The position numbers and the translations under genes were made by a program. Under the pieces are notes generated by a model, which saw only the letters and a list, made by a program, of their open reading frames with translations, was not told the origin of the DNA and searched no databases. A DNA stretch of 64,000 nucleotides from PFL25 sp046260155 (GTDB lineage Bacteria > Chloroflexota > Anaerolineae > Anaerolineales > UBA4823): positions 53,642 to 117,641 of the forward strand of contig JBJYXV010000091.1 in assembly GCA_046260155.1 (NCBI GenBank). Reading direction: 5' to 3'. The stretch's first letter is position 1, and each line of letters starts with the position of its first letter. This document shows positions 1 to 7,821 of this stretch, piece by piece.

Positions 1-2
1 TC

Positions 3-542
3 CCTCTACCGGCATCAGCATATTTTGCCTCAGTGAAAGAAAAATCGGATCTGGTCGGGCTAAAAATTCAGAATAATTCTACAAGTACCGCTTATTTGTG
101 GTTAGATGGACCAGAATTCTATTACTTCGTGGTCAAACCAGGGGAAACAAATAACTACACTATAATGCGGGGAGAATATTCCAAGGATGTCAGGTACTGT
201 GGTGCGTGGGATTCTTCCACCATTGACCTCACTCGACAGACAAAATTGGTGATGCCTGCCTGTGGTGAAAATGCCCGGCAAACACCGAGTTCACCGCATA
301 TTGTGAATATCACCAATACGATCAAAATTGTGAAAGTTACCTTAAAGAACGAAGCGGATACTCAGGTCCTGGCAATACTTACTGGTCCTTCTACCTATGT
401 TTTCTTGCTTGATAAAGAAGAATCTCAGGATTACACGATTGCCAAAGGTGATTATGAAGTACAGTATTTTGCCTGCAGCGCATATAGTGAAAAAGAGTGG
501 TCTGCGTATCACTTAGGAGTGCTAAAGTTTAAATGCCCGTAA
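3..542 (+). CDS. Two-repeat extracytoplasmic protein, 5' end outside window
   Basis: The frame is open from the first bases of the window, so the true start lies upstream; a GTG at 33 is only the first internal candidate. The visible 180 codons contain two copies of a roughly 65-residue unit. Each begins with a Val-x-Leu-Lys-hydrophobic strand followed by Asn, has a Leu/Thr-Gly-Pro turn, an aromatic strand ending in a charged turn, a Tyr-Thr-Ile motif and Gly-(Asp/Glu)-Tyr, and closes on a Cys pair. Four cysteines in similar places suggest one disulfide per repeat and an extracytoplasmic location. I do not recognise the family. The thrS promoter starts within 20 bp of the stop. Confidence 0.7.
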   Translation, partial: PLPASAYFASVKEKSDLVGLKIQNNSTSTAYLWLDGPEFYYFVVKPGETNNYTIMRGEYSKDVRYCGAWDSSTIDLTRQTKLVMPACGENARQTPSSPHIVNITNTIKIVKVTLKNEADTQVLAILTGPSTYVFLLDKEESQDYTIAKGDYEVQYFACSAYSEKEWSAYHLGVLKFKCP

Positions 543-556
543 TTTCCAAGTTTGAT

Positions 557-585
557 TTGAAGAAAAATTATGGGAATGGTATAAT
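557..585 (+). promoter_or_regulatory. Promoter of the thrS T-box transcript
   Basis: TTGAAG at 557-562, a 17-bp spacer, and a perfect TATAAT at 580-585. Transcription would start near 592, just before the T-box leader. Confidence 0.7.
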
Positions 586-604
586 TTAGAAACAATTAAG
601 TAAG

Positions 605-853
605 AAAAGCTTTGACCGGGACGAGTAAGCGGTGATAGCTGCCAACAGGGAGAGATGATCAAAGATTGAGAGTCATCTTGGGAGAGCAGCCGGCGAAAAC
701 CACCCGAGAGCTGAACCCTGAAAGGACCAGACTTTACCTGGTACTGATTAAGGGAACCGGAGAACCCGTTATCGGCAACACAGAGAAAAGCGTATAGCTT
801 AATCTGGGTGGAACCGCGTGAAAATACTCTCGCCCCAGACGGGTGAGAGTTTT
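605..853 (+). promoter_or_regulatory. T-box leader of thrS
   Basis: A tRNA-sensing leader. It has an AGTA bulge near the 5' end (about 625), Stem I elements with AGAGA, and the diagnostic T-box sequence GGGTGGAACCGCG at 806-818. An intrinsic terminator follows: a 10-bp stem 826-835/841-850 and a T run. A candidate threonine specifier ACC lies at 715-717. Uncharged tRNA-Thr should stabilise the antiterminator and let transcription enter thrS. Confidence 0.92.
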
Positions 854-897
854 CATTTATTCATAAGATTTATTTTTTTCAGGCGCAGGAGATAGAA

Positions 898-2688
898 ATG
901 GCAAACAAAAATAAGGTTAGTTATCAGGAAAGTAATCTGTACCGGATTCGACATTCAACAGCGCATGTGATGGCGCAGGCGGTCATGGAAATGTTTCCTG
1001 ACGGAAAAGTTGCAATCGGCCCTCCCATCGAAGATGGCTTCTATTACGATTTTGATCTGCCGCGTTCTCTTACTCCTGAAGATCTTGAAGTCCTGGAAAA
1101 GAGAATGCGTGAAATTATTTCGGGCAAATTTGATTTTAAAAAACAAGTCATCGAAGCGGATGATGCGCGCGAATTATTTGTTGGCCAGCCTTATAAGCTC
1201 GAACTAATTGAGGGGCTCGAACAAGGTGGCTTCGATGAGTATGGAGAACCATTGGATGAGAAACCGGAGATCTCGATATATCAACAAGATTCGTTTGTCG
1301 ATTTGTGCAGAGGACCGCACGTTGCGAATACAGGCGAGATTAACCCGGATGCGGTGAAGCTGTTGAATGTGGCCGGAGCTTACTGGAGGGGAGACGAGAA
1401 GCGCCCGATGCTTCAGCGCATCTACGGCACCGCCTGGGAATCCGCCGATGAACTCGAACAATATTTGTGGAAATTGGAAGAAGCGCGAAAGCGCGATCAC
1501 CGGCGTCTGGGTAAAGATCTGGATCTGTTCAGCGTGAGTGAAGAAGTAGGCCCGGGTTTAATCTTATGGCATCCAAAGGGAGGCATGGTACGCAAGTTAG
1601 CCGAGGATTACTGTATGCAGGAGCACCAGATTGGAGGCTATGAATTTGTATACTCTCCCCACATTGGCAAGGCTCAACTTTGGGAGATCAGCGGGCATCT
1701 GGATTGGTATAAAGAGAATATGTATTCTCCTCTGGATATAGAAGGGCAGGAATACTATCTGAAGCCGATGAATTGCCCCTTCCATATCCAGATCTATAAA
1801 AGCAAGCTGCGGTCATACCGGGATCTCCCCCTGCGCTATGCGGAATGGGGCACAGTTTACCGTTACGAAAGAAGTGGCGTGCTGCAAGGATTGTTGCGCG
1901 TGAGGGGATTCACACAGGATGACGCTCACCTGTTTGTCCAGCCTGAACAGATGCCGGAGGAAATTGATCGCGTGCTTGAGTTCAGTTTGAATATATTGCG
2001 TGCTTTCGGATTCGATGATTTTCAAGCATATCTCTCCACACGCAATCCAGAGAAAGCTGCTGGTTCTGCTGAACAATGGGTTGCTCCTACGGAAGCTTTG
2101 CGGAACGCACTGGAGCGGGCTGGAATAAATTACCAGGTTGATGAAGGGGAGGCTACCTTCTACGGTCCGAAAATCGATATTAAAGTTCGAGATGCCCTTG
2201 GCAGGGAGTGGCAGTTGAGCACGATCCAATTTGATTTTACTCTGCCAGAGCGATTCGACCTGATATATGTCGGCGAAGATGGTCAGGATCATCGCCCATA
2301 CATGATCCATCGTGCCTTGCTTGGTTCAATGGAGCGTTTTATGGGTGTCCTGATTGAGCACTTTGCGGGAGCTTTTCCAGTCTGGTTAGCTCCGGTCCAA
2401 GCGGTTTTGATTCCAATCGCAGATCGTCATTTTGATTATGCCCAAAAGGTTGCCCAAAGTCTTGAATCGGAGGGTTTACGCGTTGAGGTTGACACGCGTG
2501 GAGAACGGATGAACGCAAAGATTCGTGATGCTCAAAATCAAAAGGTTCCTTATATGCTTGTAATTGGTGACCGGGAAGTTGAAGCTGAAACAGTGTCGGT
2601 TAGACTGAGGTCAGAAGAAAACCTTGGTGCAATGTCACTTGAGGCGTTCAAAGCCCGGGCTAATCAAGACGTGCAATCTCGTTCATAA
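898..2688 (+). CDS. thrS: Threonyl-tRNA synthetase lacking the TGS domain
   Basis: Charges tRNA-Thr with threonine in the cytoplasm. At 596 residues it is about 45 shorter than the common bacterial form, because the N-terminal TGS domain is absent. The protein opens directly into the second (editing) domain with HSTAH at residues 19-23 and a Cys-Arg-Gly-Pro-His element near 137. The class II catalytic core follows: motif 2 (YRYERSG, then GFTQDDAH) and motif 3 (around IHRALLGSMERF). A C-terminal anticodon-binding domain carries GERMNAKIRDAQ. The ATG at 898 is preceded by AGGAG. Expression is controlled by the T-box leader, and infC follows behind its own promoter. Confidence 0.97.
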   Translation: MANKNKVSYQESNLYRIRHSTAHVMAQAVMEMFPDGKVAIGPPIEDGFYYDFDLPRSLTPEDLEVLEKRMREIISGKFDFKKQVIEADDARELFVGQPYKLELIEGLEQGGFDEYGEPLDEKPEISIYQQDSFVDLCRGPHVANTGEINPDAVKLLNVAGAYWRGDEKRPMLQRIYGTAWESADELEQYLWKLEEARKRDHRRLGKDLDLFSVSEEVGPGLILWHPKGGMVRKLAEDYCMQEHQIGGYEFVYSPHIGKAQLWEISGHLDWYKENMYSPLDIEGQEYYLKPMNCPFHIQIYKSKLRSYRDLPLRYAEWGTVYRYERSGVLQGLLRVRGFTQDDAHLFVQPEQMPEEIDRVLEFSLNILRAFGFDDFQAYLSTRNPEKAAGSAEQWVAPTEALRNALERAGINYQVDEGEATFYGPKIDIKVRDALGREWQLSTIQFDFTLPERFDLIYVGEDGQDHRPYMIHRALLGSMERFMGVLIEHFAGAFPVWLAPVQAVLIPIADRHFDYAQKVAQSLESEGLRVEVDTRGERMNAKIRDAQNQKVPYMLVIGDREVEAETVSVRLRSEENLGAMSLEAFKARANQDVQSRS

Positions 2689-2711
2689 GGTGAACGTGGC
2701 ATTCTCTATGG

Positions 2712-2741
2712 TTGACGATTCAACTGCAGTTATGGTATCAT
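2712..2741 (+). promoter_or_regulatory. infC promoter with downstream palindrome
   Basis: TTGACG at 2712-2717, an 18-bp spacer, and TATCAT at 2736-2741. A perfect 12-bp palindrome CCAGTTAACTGG (2750-2761) begins 8 bp downstream, at the expected first transcribed bases. The -35 box coincides with a TTG that would otherwise be taken as the infC start. Confidence 0.6.
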
Positions 2742-2795
2742 GCGCACGTCCAGTTAACTGGAGAAAAATCTGTTAAATCACAGAAGGAGTACAAT

Positions 2796-3320
2796 ATTAG
2801 CTCATCAGAATTTCGGGTAAATAAATCCATCCGTGTGCCACAGGTACGATTGATCGATGCAAGCGGTGAGAATGTTGGCGTTGTATCAACTGAGGAGGCT
2901 TTCCGGATTGCTCAAGAAGCTGACCTAGATCTGGTTGAAGTTGCACCGAATGCAGAGCCACCTGTCTGCAGAGTGATGGACTATGGCAAGTTTTTGTATG
3001 AACGGACCAAGAAGGAGCGGGAAGCCCGAAAGGCACAAGTCAAAGTCGAGATCAAAGAAATTCGTTTAAGGCCCAAAACTACCGAACACCATCGAGGCTT
3101 CAAGGTTCGCGATGCCAGGAGGTGGCTTGAGAGCGGTAAAAAGGTCAAGGTTCGCATCCGATTTCGTGGTCGTGAGATCACTTACCCGGAAATTGCATTG
3201 GAAAATTTGAGAGATATTGCTGAGGAATTATCCGACGTCGCAATTGTTGAACAGAACCCATCATTAGAAGGAAATGCTATGTTGATGGTGCTGGCGCCGG
3301 CAAAAGCAAAAAAGAAATAA
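2796..3320 (+). CDS. infC: Translation initiation factor IF-3, ATT start
   Basis: IF-3 binds the 30S subunit, prevents premature 50S joining and proofreads start-codon selection. The 174-residue product has the N-terminal domain (FRVNKSIRVPQVRLID, then VEVAPNAEPPVCRVMDYGKF) and the C-terminal domain (KEIRLRPKTTEHH to the end). The best start is ATT at 2796-2798, placed 6 nt after AAGGAG (2784-2789). The longer frame from TTG 2712 overlaps the promoter and adds residues not seen in the family. infC of E. coli also uses a rare AUU start that IF-3 itself discriminates against, giving negative autoregulation. The same logic is likely here by inference. rpmI and rplT follow. Confidence 0.93.
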   Translation: MSSSEFRVNKSIRVPQVRLIDASGENVGVVSTEEAFRIAQEADLDLVEVAPNAEPPVCRVMDYGKFLYERTKKEREARKAQVKVEIKEIRLRPKTTEHHRGFKVRDARRWLESGKKVKVRIRFRGREITYPEIALENLRDIAEELSDVAIVEQNPSLEGNAMLMVLAPAKAKKK

Positions 3321-3415
3321 AATATTCGTAAGGTATAGCCAAAGACAAGCATTAGCAGAGTACATCCGCGGATGAAATTTGTGCCGCGGGATTTTGTTTG
3401 AGAGGAGTGAACTAA

Positions 3416-3655
3416 GTGGCGCGTAAGCAACGAACTGGTAAATATAAATTGAAAACACACAAAGCCACCTCAAAACGATTCCGGCTTACAGGATCTGGGA
3501 AGCTGGTTCGTACAAAAGGTGGGAAGAGTCACAGGCGTCGGGTTACATCAAAAAGGACAAAACGACTCTTCATGGAAATGATCCCAGTTAAAGGTAGAGG
3601 GATCAAGAAACATGTCAACCGGCTTGCCCCAAATTTAAAGCAGGGCAGCAAATAA
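3416..3655 (+). CDS. rpmI: 50S ribosomal protein L35
   Basis: A small, very basic 79-residue protein of the large subunit, matching L35 from KLKTHKATSKRFRLTGSGKL through RLAPNL. It carries about 10 extra residues before the usual KxKTHK start of the family. The start is GTG at 3416 behind AGAGGAG (3401-3407). Between infC and rpmI an inverted repeat CCGCGG (3366-3371 and 3384-3389) could form a hairpin just upstream of the ribosome-binding site. In related operons L20 represses translation at such a leader; that link here is inference. Confidence 0.95.
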   Translation: MARKQRTGKYKLKTHKATSKRFRLTGSGKLVRTKGGKSHRRRVTSKRTKRLFMEMIPVKGRGIKKHVNRLAPNLKQGSK

Positions 3656-3759
3656 ATTTCGTTGAACTAAGATCTCGATTGGTGAGTGTGTGCAACGAGT
3701 AGATTCAGTGCGATTATTCGCACGGGTACTGACGCTCATTTGATCGAAGGAGAATAGAA

Positions 3760-4110
3760 ATGCCAAGAGTAAAAACAGGGCCTCATCGCCGCAAGCACCA
3801 TAAAAAAGTGCTCAAGATGACAAAGGGACAATTCAACTCCCGTCATCGCTTATTTCGCATGGCAAACGAGGCTATGCTCAAGAGTTTATGGTATTCTTAC
3901 CGCGATCGCAGGAATAGGAAACGGGACCTGCGCAGGTTATGGATTGCAAGAATCAACGCAGCTGCCCGGTTAAACGGGACAACATACAGCCGCTTGATCC
4001 ATGGAATGAAACAATCCGGGATTGCTTTGAACCGGAAAATGCTAGCAGATATCGCGGTCCGCGATCCACAAGCATTTTCAGCGGTTGTAGAAAAAGCACA
4101 AACCAGCTAA
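3760..4110 (+). CDS. rplT: 50S ribosomal protein L20
   Basis: A 116-residue basic protein needed early in 50S assembly, and in several bacteria an autogenous repressor of infC-rpmI-rplT. The sequence is canonical: an N-terminal extension PRVKTGPHRRKHHKKVLK, then the globular RNA-binding part with RDRRNRKRDLRRLWI and NRKMLADIAVRDP. The start ATG at 3760 follows AAGGAG. The 104-nt gap from rpmI contains a small hairpin (GTGCG 3708-3712 with CGCAC 3719-3723). A terminator follows, so this is the end of the translation-factor operon. Confidence 0.97.
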   Translation: MPRVKTGPHRRKHHKKVLKMTKGQFNSRHRLFRMANEAMLKSLWYSYRDRRNRKRDLRRLWIARINAAARLNGTTYSRLIHGMKQSGIALNRKMLADIAVRDPQAFSAVVEKAQTS

Positions 4111-4141
4111 TTTATCATTCAACAGACGTATTTTCCTCTGG

Positions 4142-4171
4142 AGACGGATGAAAATCCGTCTATTTTTGTTT
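4142..4171 (+). terminator. Terminator after rplT
   Basis: An 8-bp perfect stem AGACGGAT/ATCCGTCT (4142-4149, 4154-4161) with a GAAA tetraloop, followed by ATTTTTGTTT. Confidence 0.9.
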
Positions 4172-4214
4172 AATATGATTCATTATGTATACAAAACCGG
4201 ATAGTCAGCGCGCG

Positions 4215-4243
4215 TTGACTGCATATCTTGGAGGTGCTACAAT
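4215..4243 (+). promoter_or_regulatory. Promoter for the macro-domain operon
   Basis: TTGACT at 4215-4220, a 17-bp spacer, and TACAAT at 4238-4243. The ATG of the next gene is only 15 nt after the -10 box, so the transcript would have a leader of roughly 8-9 nt. Confidence 0.65.
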
Positions 4244-4258
4244 CGCCGGTGAATCTCG

Positions 4259-4837
4259 ATGAATAAAAAAGCCAGGCAATTTACCTTTGCATCTGGAAAG
4301 GTTCTCCAGATAAATCAAGGTGATATTACCCAAGAAAAGATCGACGCGATCGTCAATGCTGCTAATGCCTATCTTCAGCATGGCGGTGGAGTTGCTGGAG
4401 TGATTTCTTTGAATGGGGGTCCCCTAATCCAGATGGAAAGCGATCAGTGGATTGAAAATCATGGTCCAGTGAAACATAATTCACCTGCCTATACGAGCGG
4501 CGGGAAGCTCGCCTGCCGTTACGTAATCCATGCAGTTGGTCCTGTATGGGGAGAAGGGGACGAGGATAGGAAATTGGCCGAGGCAATTATGGGATCATTG
4601 AGACTCGGTAACAAGCTGCAAATAAAATCAATTGCTTTCCCAGCCATTTCGACTGGAATTTTTGGATTTCCAAAAGAAAGAGCGGCTAACATATTCTTCC
4701 AACAAATTTTGGAATATTTCGGGGATTTTCCAATGACCAAACTGGATTTGGTCCGTCTGGTTCTTTATGACAGTCAGTCTTTATCAGTTTTTCTCAAGGT
4801 TGCAGATAATGTAATTCATCTTCACAGAACTGGTTAA
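4259..4837 (+). CDS. Macro-domain (ADP-ribose-binding) protein
   Basis: A single macro domain fills the 192 residues. It probably binds ADP-ribose or hydrolyses O-acetyl-ADP-ribose or mono-ADP-ribosylated targets. The ligand-binding loops are visible: GDIT then VNAANAYLQHGGGVAGVI near residues 35-53, and FPAISTGIFGFPKERAA near 123-139. The conserved AVGPVW strand is present. The macro frame has a stop immediately upstream of ATG 4259 and no well-spaced Shine-Dalgarno, which fits the near-leaderless promoter. It leads an operon with a TrmH methyltransferase, a DUF711 protein and a lipoprotein hydrolase; the shared function is not evident. Confidence 0.9.
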   Translation: MNKKARQFTFASGKVLQINQGDITQEKIDAIVNAANAYLQHGGGVAGVISLNGGPLIQMESDQWIENHGPVKHNSPAYTSGGKLACRYVIHAVGPVWGEGDEDRKLAEAIMGSLRLGNKLQIKSIAFPAISTGIFGFPKERAANIFFQQILEYFGDFPMTKLDLVRLVLYDSQSLSVFLKVADNVIHLHRTG

Positions 4838-4873
4838 TTTCCTGGTTATTCCTTAAAATATATCGAAAAAGAA

Positions 4874-5659
4874 ATGATGATCACCTCTACGAAAAATCCG
4901 AGTATCCAATGGGTGCGACGTTTGCAGAAAAAGCCCAGGTTCAGAGTTGATGAAAAGGTATTTGTAATAGAGGGGGTTCGCCTGGTAGAAGAAGCGTTGA
5001 GGAACCATTGGGAGGTAAAGAGTATATTCTATTCAGAATCCTTAAGCGCGCGTGGCAGGCAACTGCTCAAAACCTACCAGGAATACAAGACACAGATCGA
5101 TCCAGTAAGCCTGGAAGTAATGCAGGCGATCAGTGATACGAAATCACCACAGGGCATACTGGCAGTAGTTAGGAAACAAGAACTTCCCCTTCAAGAACCC
5201 CCAAATTTTTTACTGGTACTGGACCAGATACGAGATCCAGGCAATCTGGGGACAATTCTACGCACAGCAGCTGCCACGGGTGTCCAGGCTGTTTTTCTGA
5301 CTCCTGGCACCGTAGATGCATTTTCCCCCAAGGTTTTACGTGCAGGAATGGGGGCTCAGTTTCGCCTACCCATTCTAAGCATGGAATGGAGTCAAATCCA
5401 AAACCGAGTTGTTAGTTCTAAATTGCATGTATTCCTGGCTGCTCCACAAGGTGGTAATTCATATTATGAATCGAATTTTCGGCAACCATTAGCATTAATC
5501 ATCGGCGGGGAGGCGGAGGGTGCAGCCAGGGAAGCTATAAAGTTATCCAATTCCCGAGTACAAATTCCGATGCTGGAGGGGATCGAATCTCTCAATGCAT
5601 CTGTAGCTGCAGGTATCTTATTATCTGAGGTTCTTCGTCAAAGGAAGAAGGTAAGATGA
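4874..5659 (+). CDS. SpoU/TrmH-family RNA 2'-O-methyltransferase
   Basis: A 261-residue SPOUT methyltransferase that transfers methyl from SAM to a ribose 2'-OH of rRNA or tRNA. The N-terminal substrate-binding part (residues 1-90) is of the RlmB/TsnR kind: TSTKNPSIQWVRRLQKKPRF, VIEGVRLVEEAL. The C-terminal trefoil-knot domain carries motif 1 (RDPGNLGTILRTAAATG), motif 2 (LIIGGEAEG) and motif 3 (IPMLEGIESLNASVAAGILLSE). It lies 36 nt after the macro gene and overlaps the next gene by 4 nt (ATGA), so translation is probably coupled. The exact RNA target cannot be told from sequence. Confidence 0.92.
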   Translation: MMITSTKNPSIQWVRRLQKKPRFRVDEKVFVIEGVRLVEEALRNHWEVKSIFYSESLSARGRQLLKTYQEYKTQIDPVSLEVMQAISDTKSPQGILAVVRKQELPLQEPPNFLLVLDQIRDPGNLGTILRTAAATGVQAVFLTPGTVDAFSPKVLRAGMGAQFRLPILSMEWSQIQNRVVSSKLHVFLAAPQGGNSYYESNFRQPLALIIGGEAEGAAREAIKLSNSRVQIPMLEGIESLNASVAAGILLSEVLRQRKKVR

Positions 5660-6894
5660 ATATTCGCTCAATTACATACTTCGAAAAAGTCGATTGGCCG
5701 TTGAAAAAGCAGCAGCTTCGGCAGGCTGGTGATTTTATAAAAATGGCAAAGGATGTCTTTGACGAAAAAGGCTTCCATGTTCAAACTACTCGCCTGGCTT
5801 CAGCCCCTTTTCCAATAATCCTTGGAAACAAGGTGGGCCAGGATACAGTGAATTTCGCAGGCGCATTAGAAGAGCAATTGCTAAAATCCGGTTTTGATTA
5901 TCTCTCAATAGGACCTGCACTCCCAGGTAATAACCAAAGCTACCAGGTAATACCTGATGTTTTAGCTAAAACCCAGAATGTTTTTTCTGCAGGCATGATC
6001 TCATCTGTTGATAGTGGTATTTACCCAGAGGCAATCAAACTCTGTGCCGAGGTGATTAAAAAAAATTCATTAATTTCCAGGGATGGCTTTGCAAATTTGC
6101 GTTTTGCTGCTCTGGCAAATGTTCCACCCGGAACGCCATTCCTGCCTGCTGCATTCCATGATTCTCATAATAGACCGGGTTTTGCAATAGCTACTGAATC
6201 AGCAGACCTGGCAGTCTCCGCATTCAGCAATGCAGCGAATTTAGATGAAGCTAGGCTTTTGCTGATCAAGAACATAGAAGGGGTCGCAGGTGAGATTACA
6301 AGAATCAGCCAGGATTTAGCTGCAAAAACTAAGGTGCAATTCATGGGTATCGATTTTTCTCTGGCGCCTTTTCCTACTAGAGAACAATCGATTGGGACAG
6401 CGATTGAAGCCCTCGGAGTGCCTGGGGTTGGGAATCAAGGGACGCTGGCAGCGATCGCCATCCTCACTGAAGCAGTGGAACGAGCAAATTTCCCGCGGAT
6501 TGGATTTAATGGCGTCATGTTACCTGTACTCGAGGATAGCGTTCTCGCAAAAAGCGTGGCAGCAGACCTGCTGACCATAAATGACTTGCTGCTTTACTCT
6601 GCTGTTTGCGGTACTGGGTTAGATACCATCCCACTTCCCGGATCCGTTTCTGAAGGTCAACTGTATGGCGTTTTGCTTGATCTGGCGGTCTTGGCTCAAC
6701 GCTTGGGAAAACCGCTGACGGCACGGTTGATGCCAATTCCAGGAAAGCAAGCCGCTGATGCGACTAATTTTAATTTTGAGTATTTTGCTAACAGCACCAT
6801 CATGAAATTGAAAGATGAACCATTATTGGGATTTTTAGCTGAAGCTGGACCGTTCCATCTTCTGACCAGGAGTGAACATGAGGCGAGAAAATGA
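5656..6894 (+). CDS. DUF711 (UPF0210) family protein
   Basis: A 412-residue protein matching the DUF711/UPF0210 family (COG2848), in a glycyl-radical-enzyme-like barrel superfamily by structure in homologues. Recognisable elements are NIRSITYF at the start, SAGMIS and ANVPPGTPFLPAAF in the middle, and GFNGVMLPVLEDSVLA with the GTGLDTIPLPG stretch near residue 320. The biochemical role is unknown. Overlaps of 4 nt on both sides (ATGA at 5656 and 6891) place it in a translationally coupled operon. It is slightly shorter than the usual 440-450 residues but shows no break. Confidence 0.88.
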   Translation: MNIRSITYFEKVDWPLKKQQLRQAGDFIKMAKDVFDEKGFHVQTTRLASAPFPIILGNKVGQDTVNFAGALEEQLLKSGFDYLSIGPALPGNNQSYQVIPDVLAKTQNVFSAGMISSVDSGIYPEAIKLCAEVIKKNSLISRDGFANLRFAALANVPPGTPFLPAAFHDSHNRPGFAIATESADLAVSAFSNAANLDEARLLLIKNIEGVAGEITRISQDLAAKTKVQFMGIDFSLAPFPTREQSIGTAIEALGVPGVGNQGTLAAIAILTEAVERANFPRIGFNGVMLPVLEDSVLAKSVAADLLTINDLLLYSAVCGTGLDTIPLPGSVSEGQLYGVLLDLAVLAQRLGKPLTARLMPIPGKQAADATNFNFEYFANSTIMKLKDEPLLGFLAEAGPFHLLTRSEHEARK

Positions 6895-7787
6895 GTAGCA
6901 GAATGAACTGTAAGAAAATTGCTCTAATTATTATTACCGCAGGAATGTTCATATCTGCCTGCCAACCAGGGACAAATACTGCGACTCCCGGCTTGGAAAT
7001 TCAGGACACCCCGATGATCCCGACCTCAACGGATGACAAGCAAATTGTTGCAATCCCAATCATACAGGCAGATAAAACTGCAGTAGAAACCAGTACTGAA
7101 CCCACGATCTCAGATTTAGCAAGCCCTGTGGCCGGTAGAACCGCATCCCCTGAAGCCATGGGTGTCTCGATACCTGTGGATGGTTTAAACCTGGCGGGAA
7201 CATTTTATGCTCCTCAAAAAGATGCTCCTCCCTGGCCGGGAGTGATCCTGCTGCATATGCTGTATAGCGACCGCTCCCATTGGGGATCATTTCCCCTCCA
7301 ATTGGCAGAAAGTGGTTATGGAGTGCTCAGCGTTGATTTGCGTGGCCATGGAGAGACTGGAGGGGAGGTGGATTGGGATTTGGCTGCCAGCGATCTCCAG
7401 CAGATTTGGGACTACCTGAGTTCCCGACCAGATATCAATCAGGATCGCACAGCGTTTGTCGGGGCAAGCATCGGCGCTAATCTCGCCCTCGTCGGAGGGG
7501 CTAACGAAGAATCTACAAGAACGGTGGTACTGCTTTCACCGGGTTTGAACTACGCAGGGGTTAAAACAGAGCCAGCATTGAGTACTTATGGTGATCGACC
7601 TGTATTAATTGTTGCCAGCCAGGAAGATACCTATGCAGCAGATTCTTCTGTTCACTTGGAAGAGGCTGCTACTGGAGAGTCTCGATTAATTCTTTACGAT
7701 GGTGCAGGACACGGGACAAATATGTTCGAAGCTGAACCGGATTTATCACAGCAGATCATCGATTGGTTAGACGCCTATCTTGAGTAA
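6891..7787 (+). CDS. Lipoprotein alpha/beta-hydrolase
   Basis: A membrane-anchored, extracytoplasmic hydrolase of the dienelactone-hydrolase/esterase type. The signal peptide ends in a lipobox ISAC with lipidated Cys24, followed by a Thr/Ser-rich linker to about residue 88. The hydrolase domain runs from VSIPVDGLNLAGTFY to the end. The predicted triad is Ser193 (GASIG), Asp246 (SQEDTY) and His274 (GAGHGTN), with RGHGETGGEV near 151 as the oxyanion/strand-4 region. The substrate is unknown. It is the last gene of the macro-TrmH-DUF711 operon and converges on the regulator gene at 7822. Confidence 0.85.
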   Translation: MSSRMNCKKIALIIITAGMFISACQPGTNTATPGLEIQDTPMIPTSTDDKQIVAIPIIQADKTAVETSTEPTISDLASPVAGRTASPEAMGVSIPVDGLNLAGTFYAPQKDAPPWPGVILLHMLYSDRSHWGSFPLQLAESGYGVLSVDLRGHGETGGEVDWDLAASDLQQIWDYLSSRPDINQDRTAFVGASIGANLALVGGANEESTRTVVLLSPGLNYAGVKTEPALSTYGDRPVLIVASQEDTYAADSSVHLEEAATGESRLILYDGAGHGTNMFEAEPDLSQQIIDWLDAYLE

Positions 7788-7821
7788 TAGAAATTTCCAC
7801 CGATAACTAAAAATCATCAGC

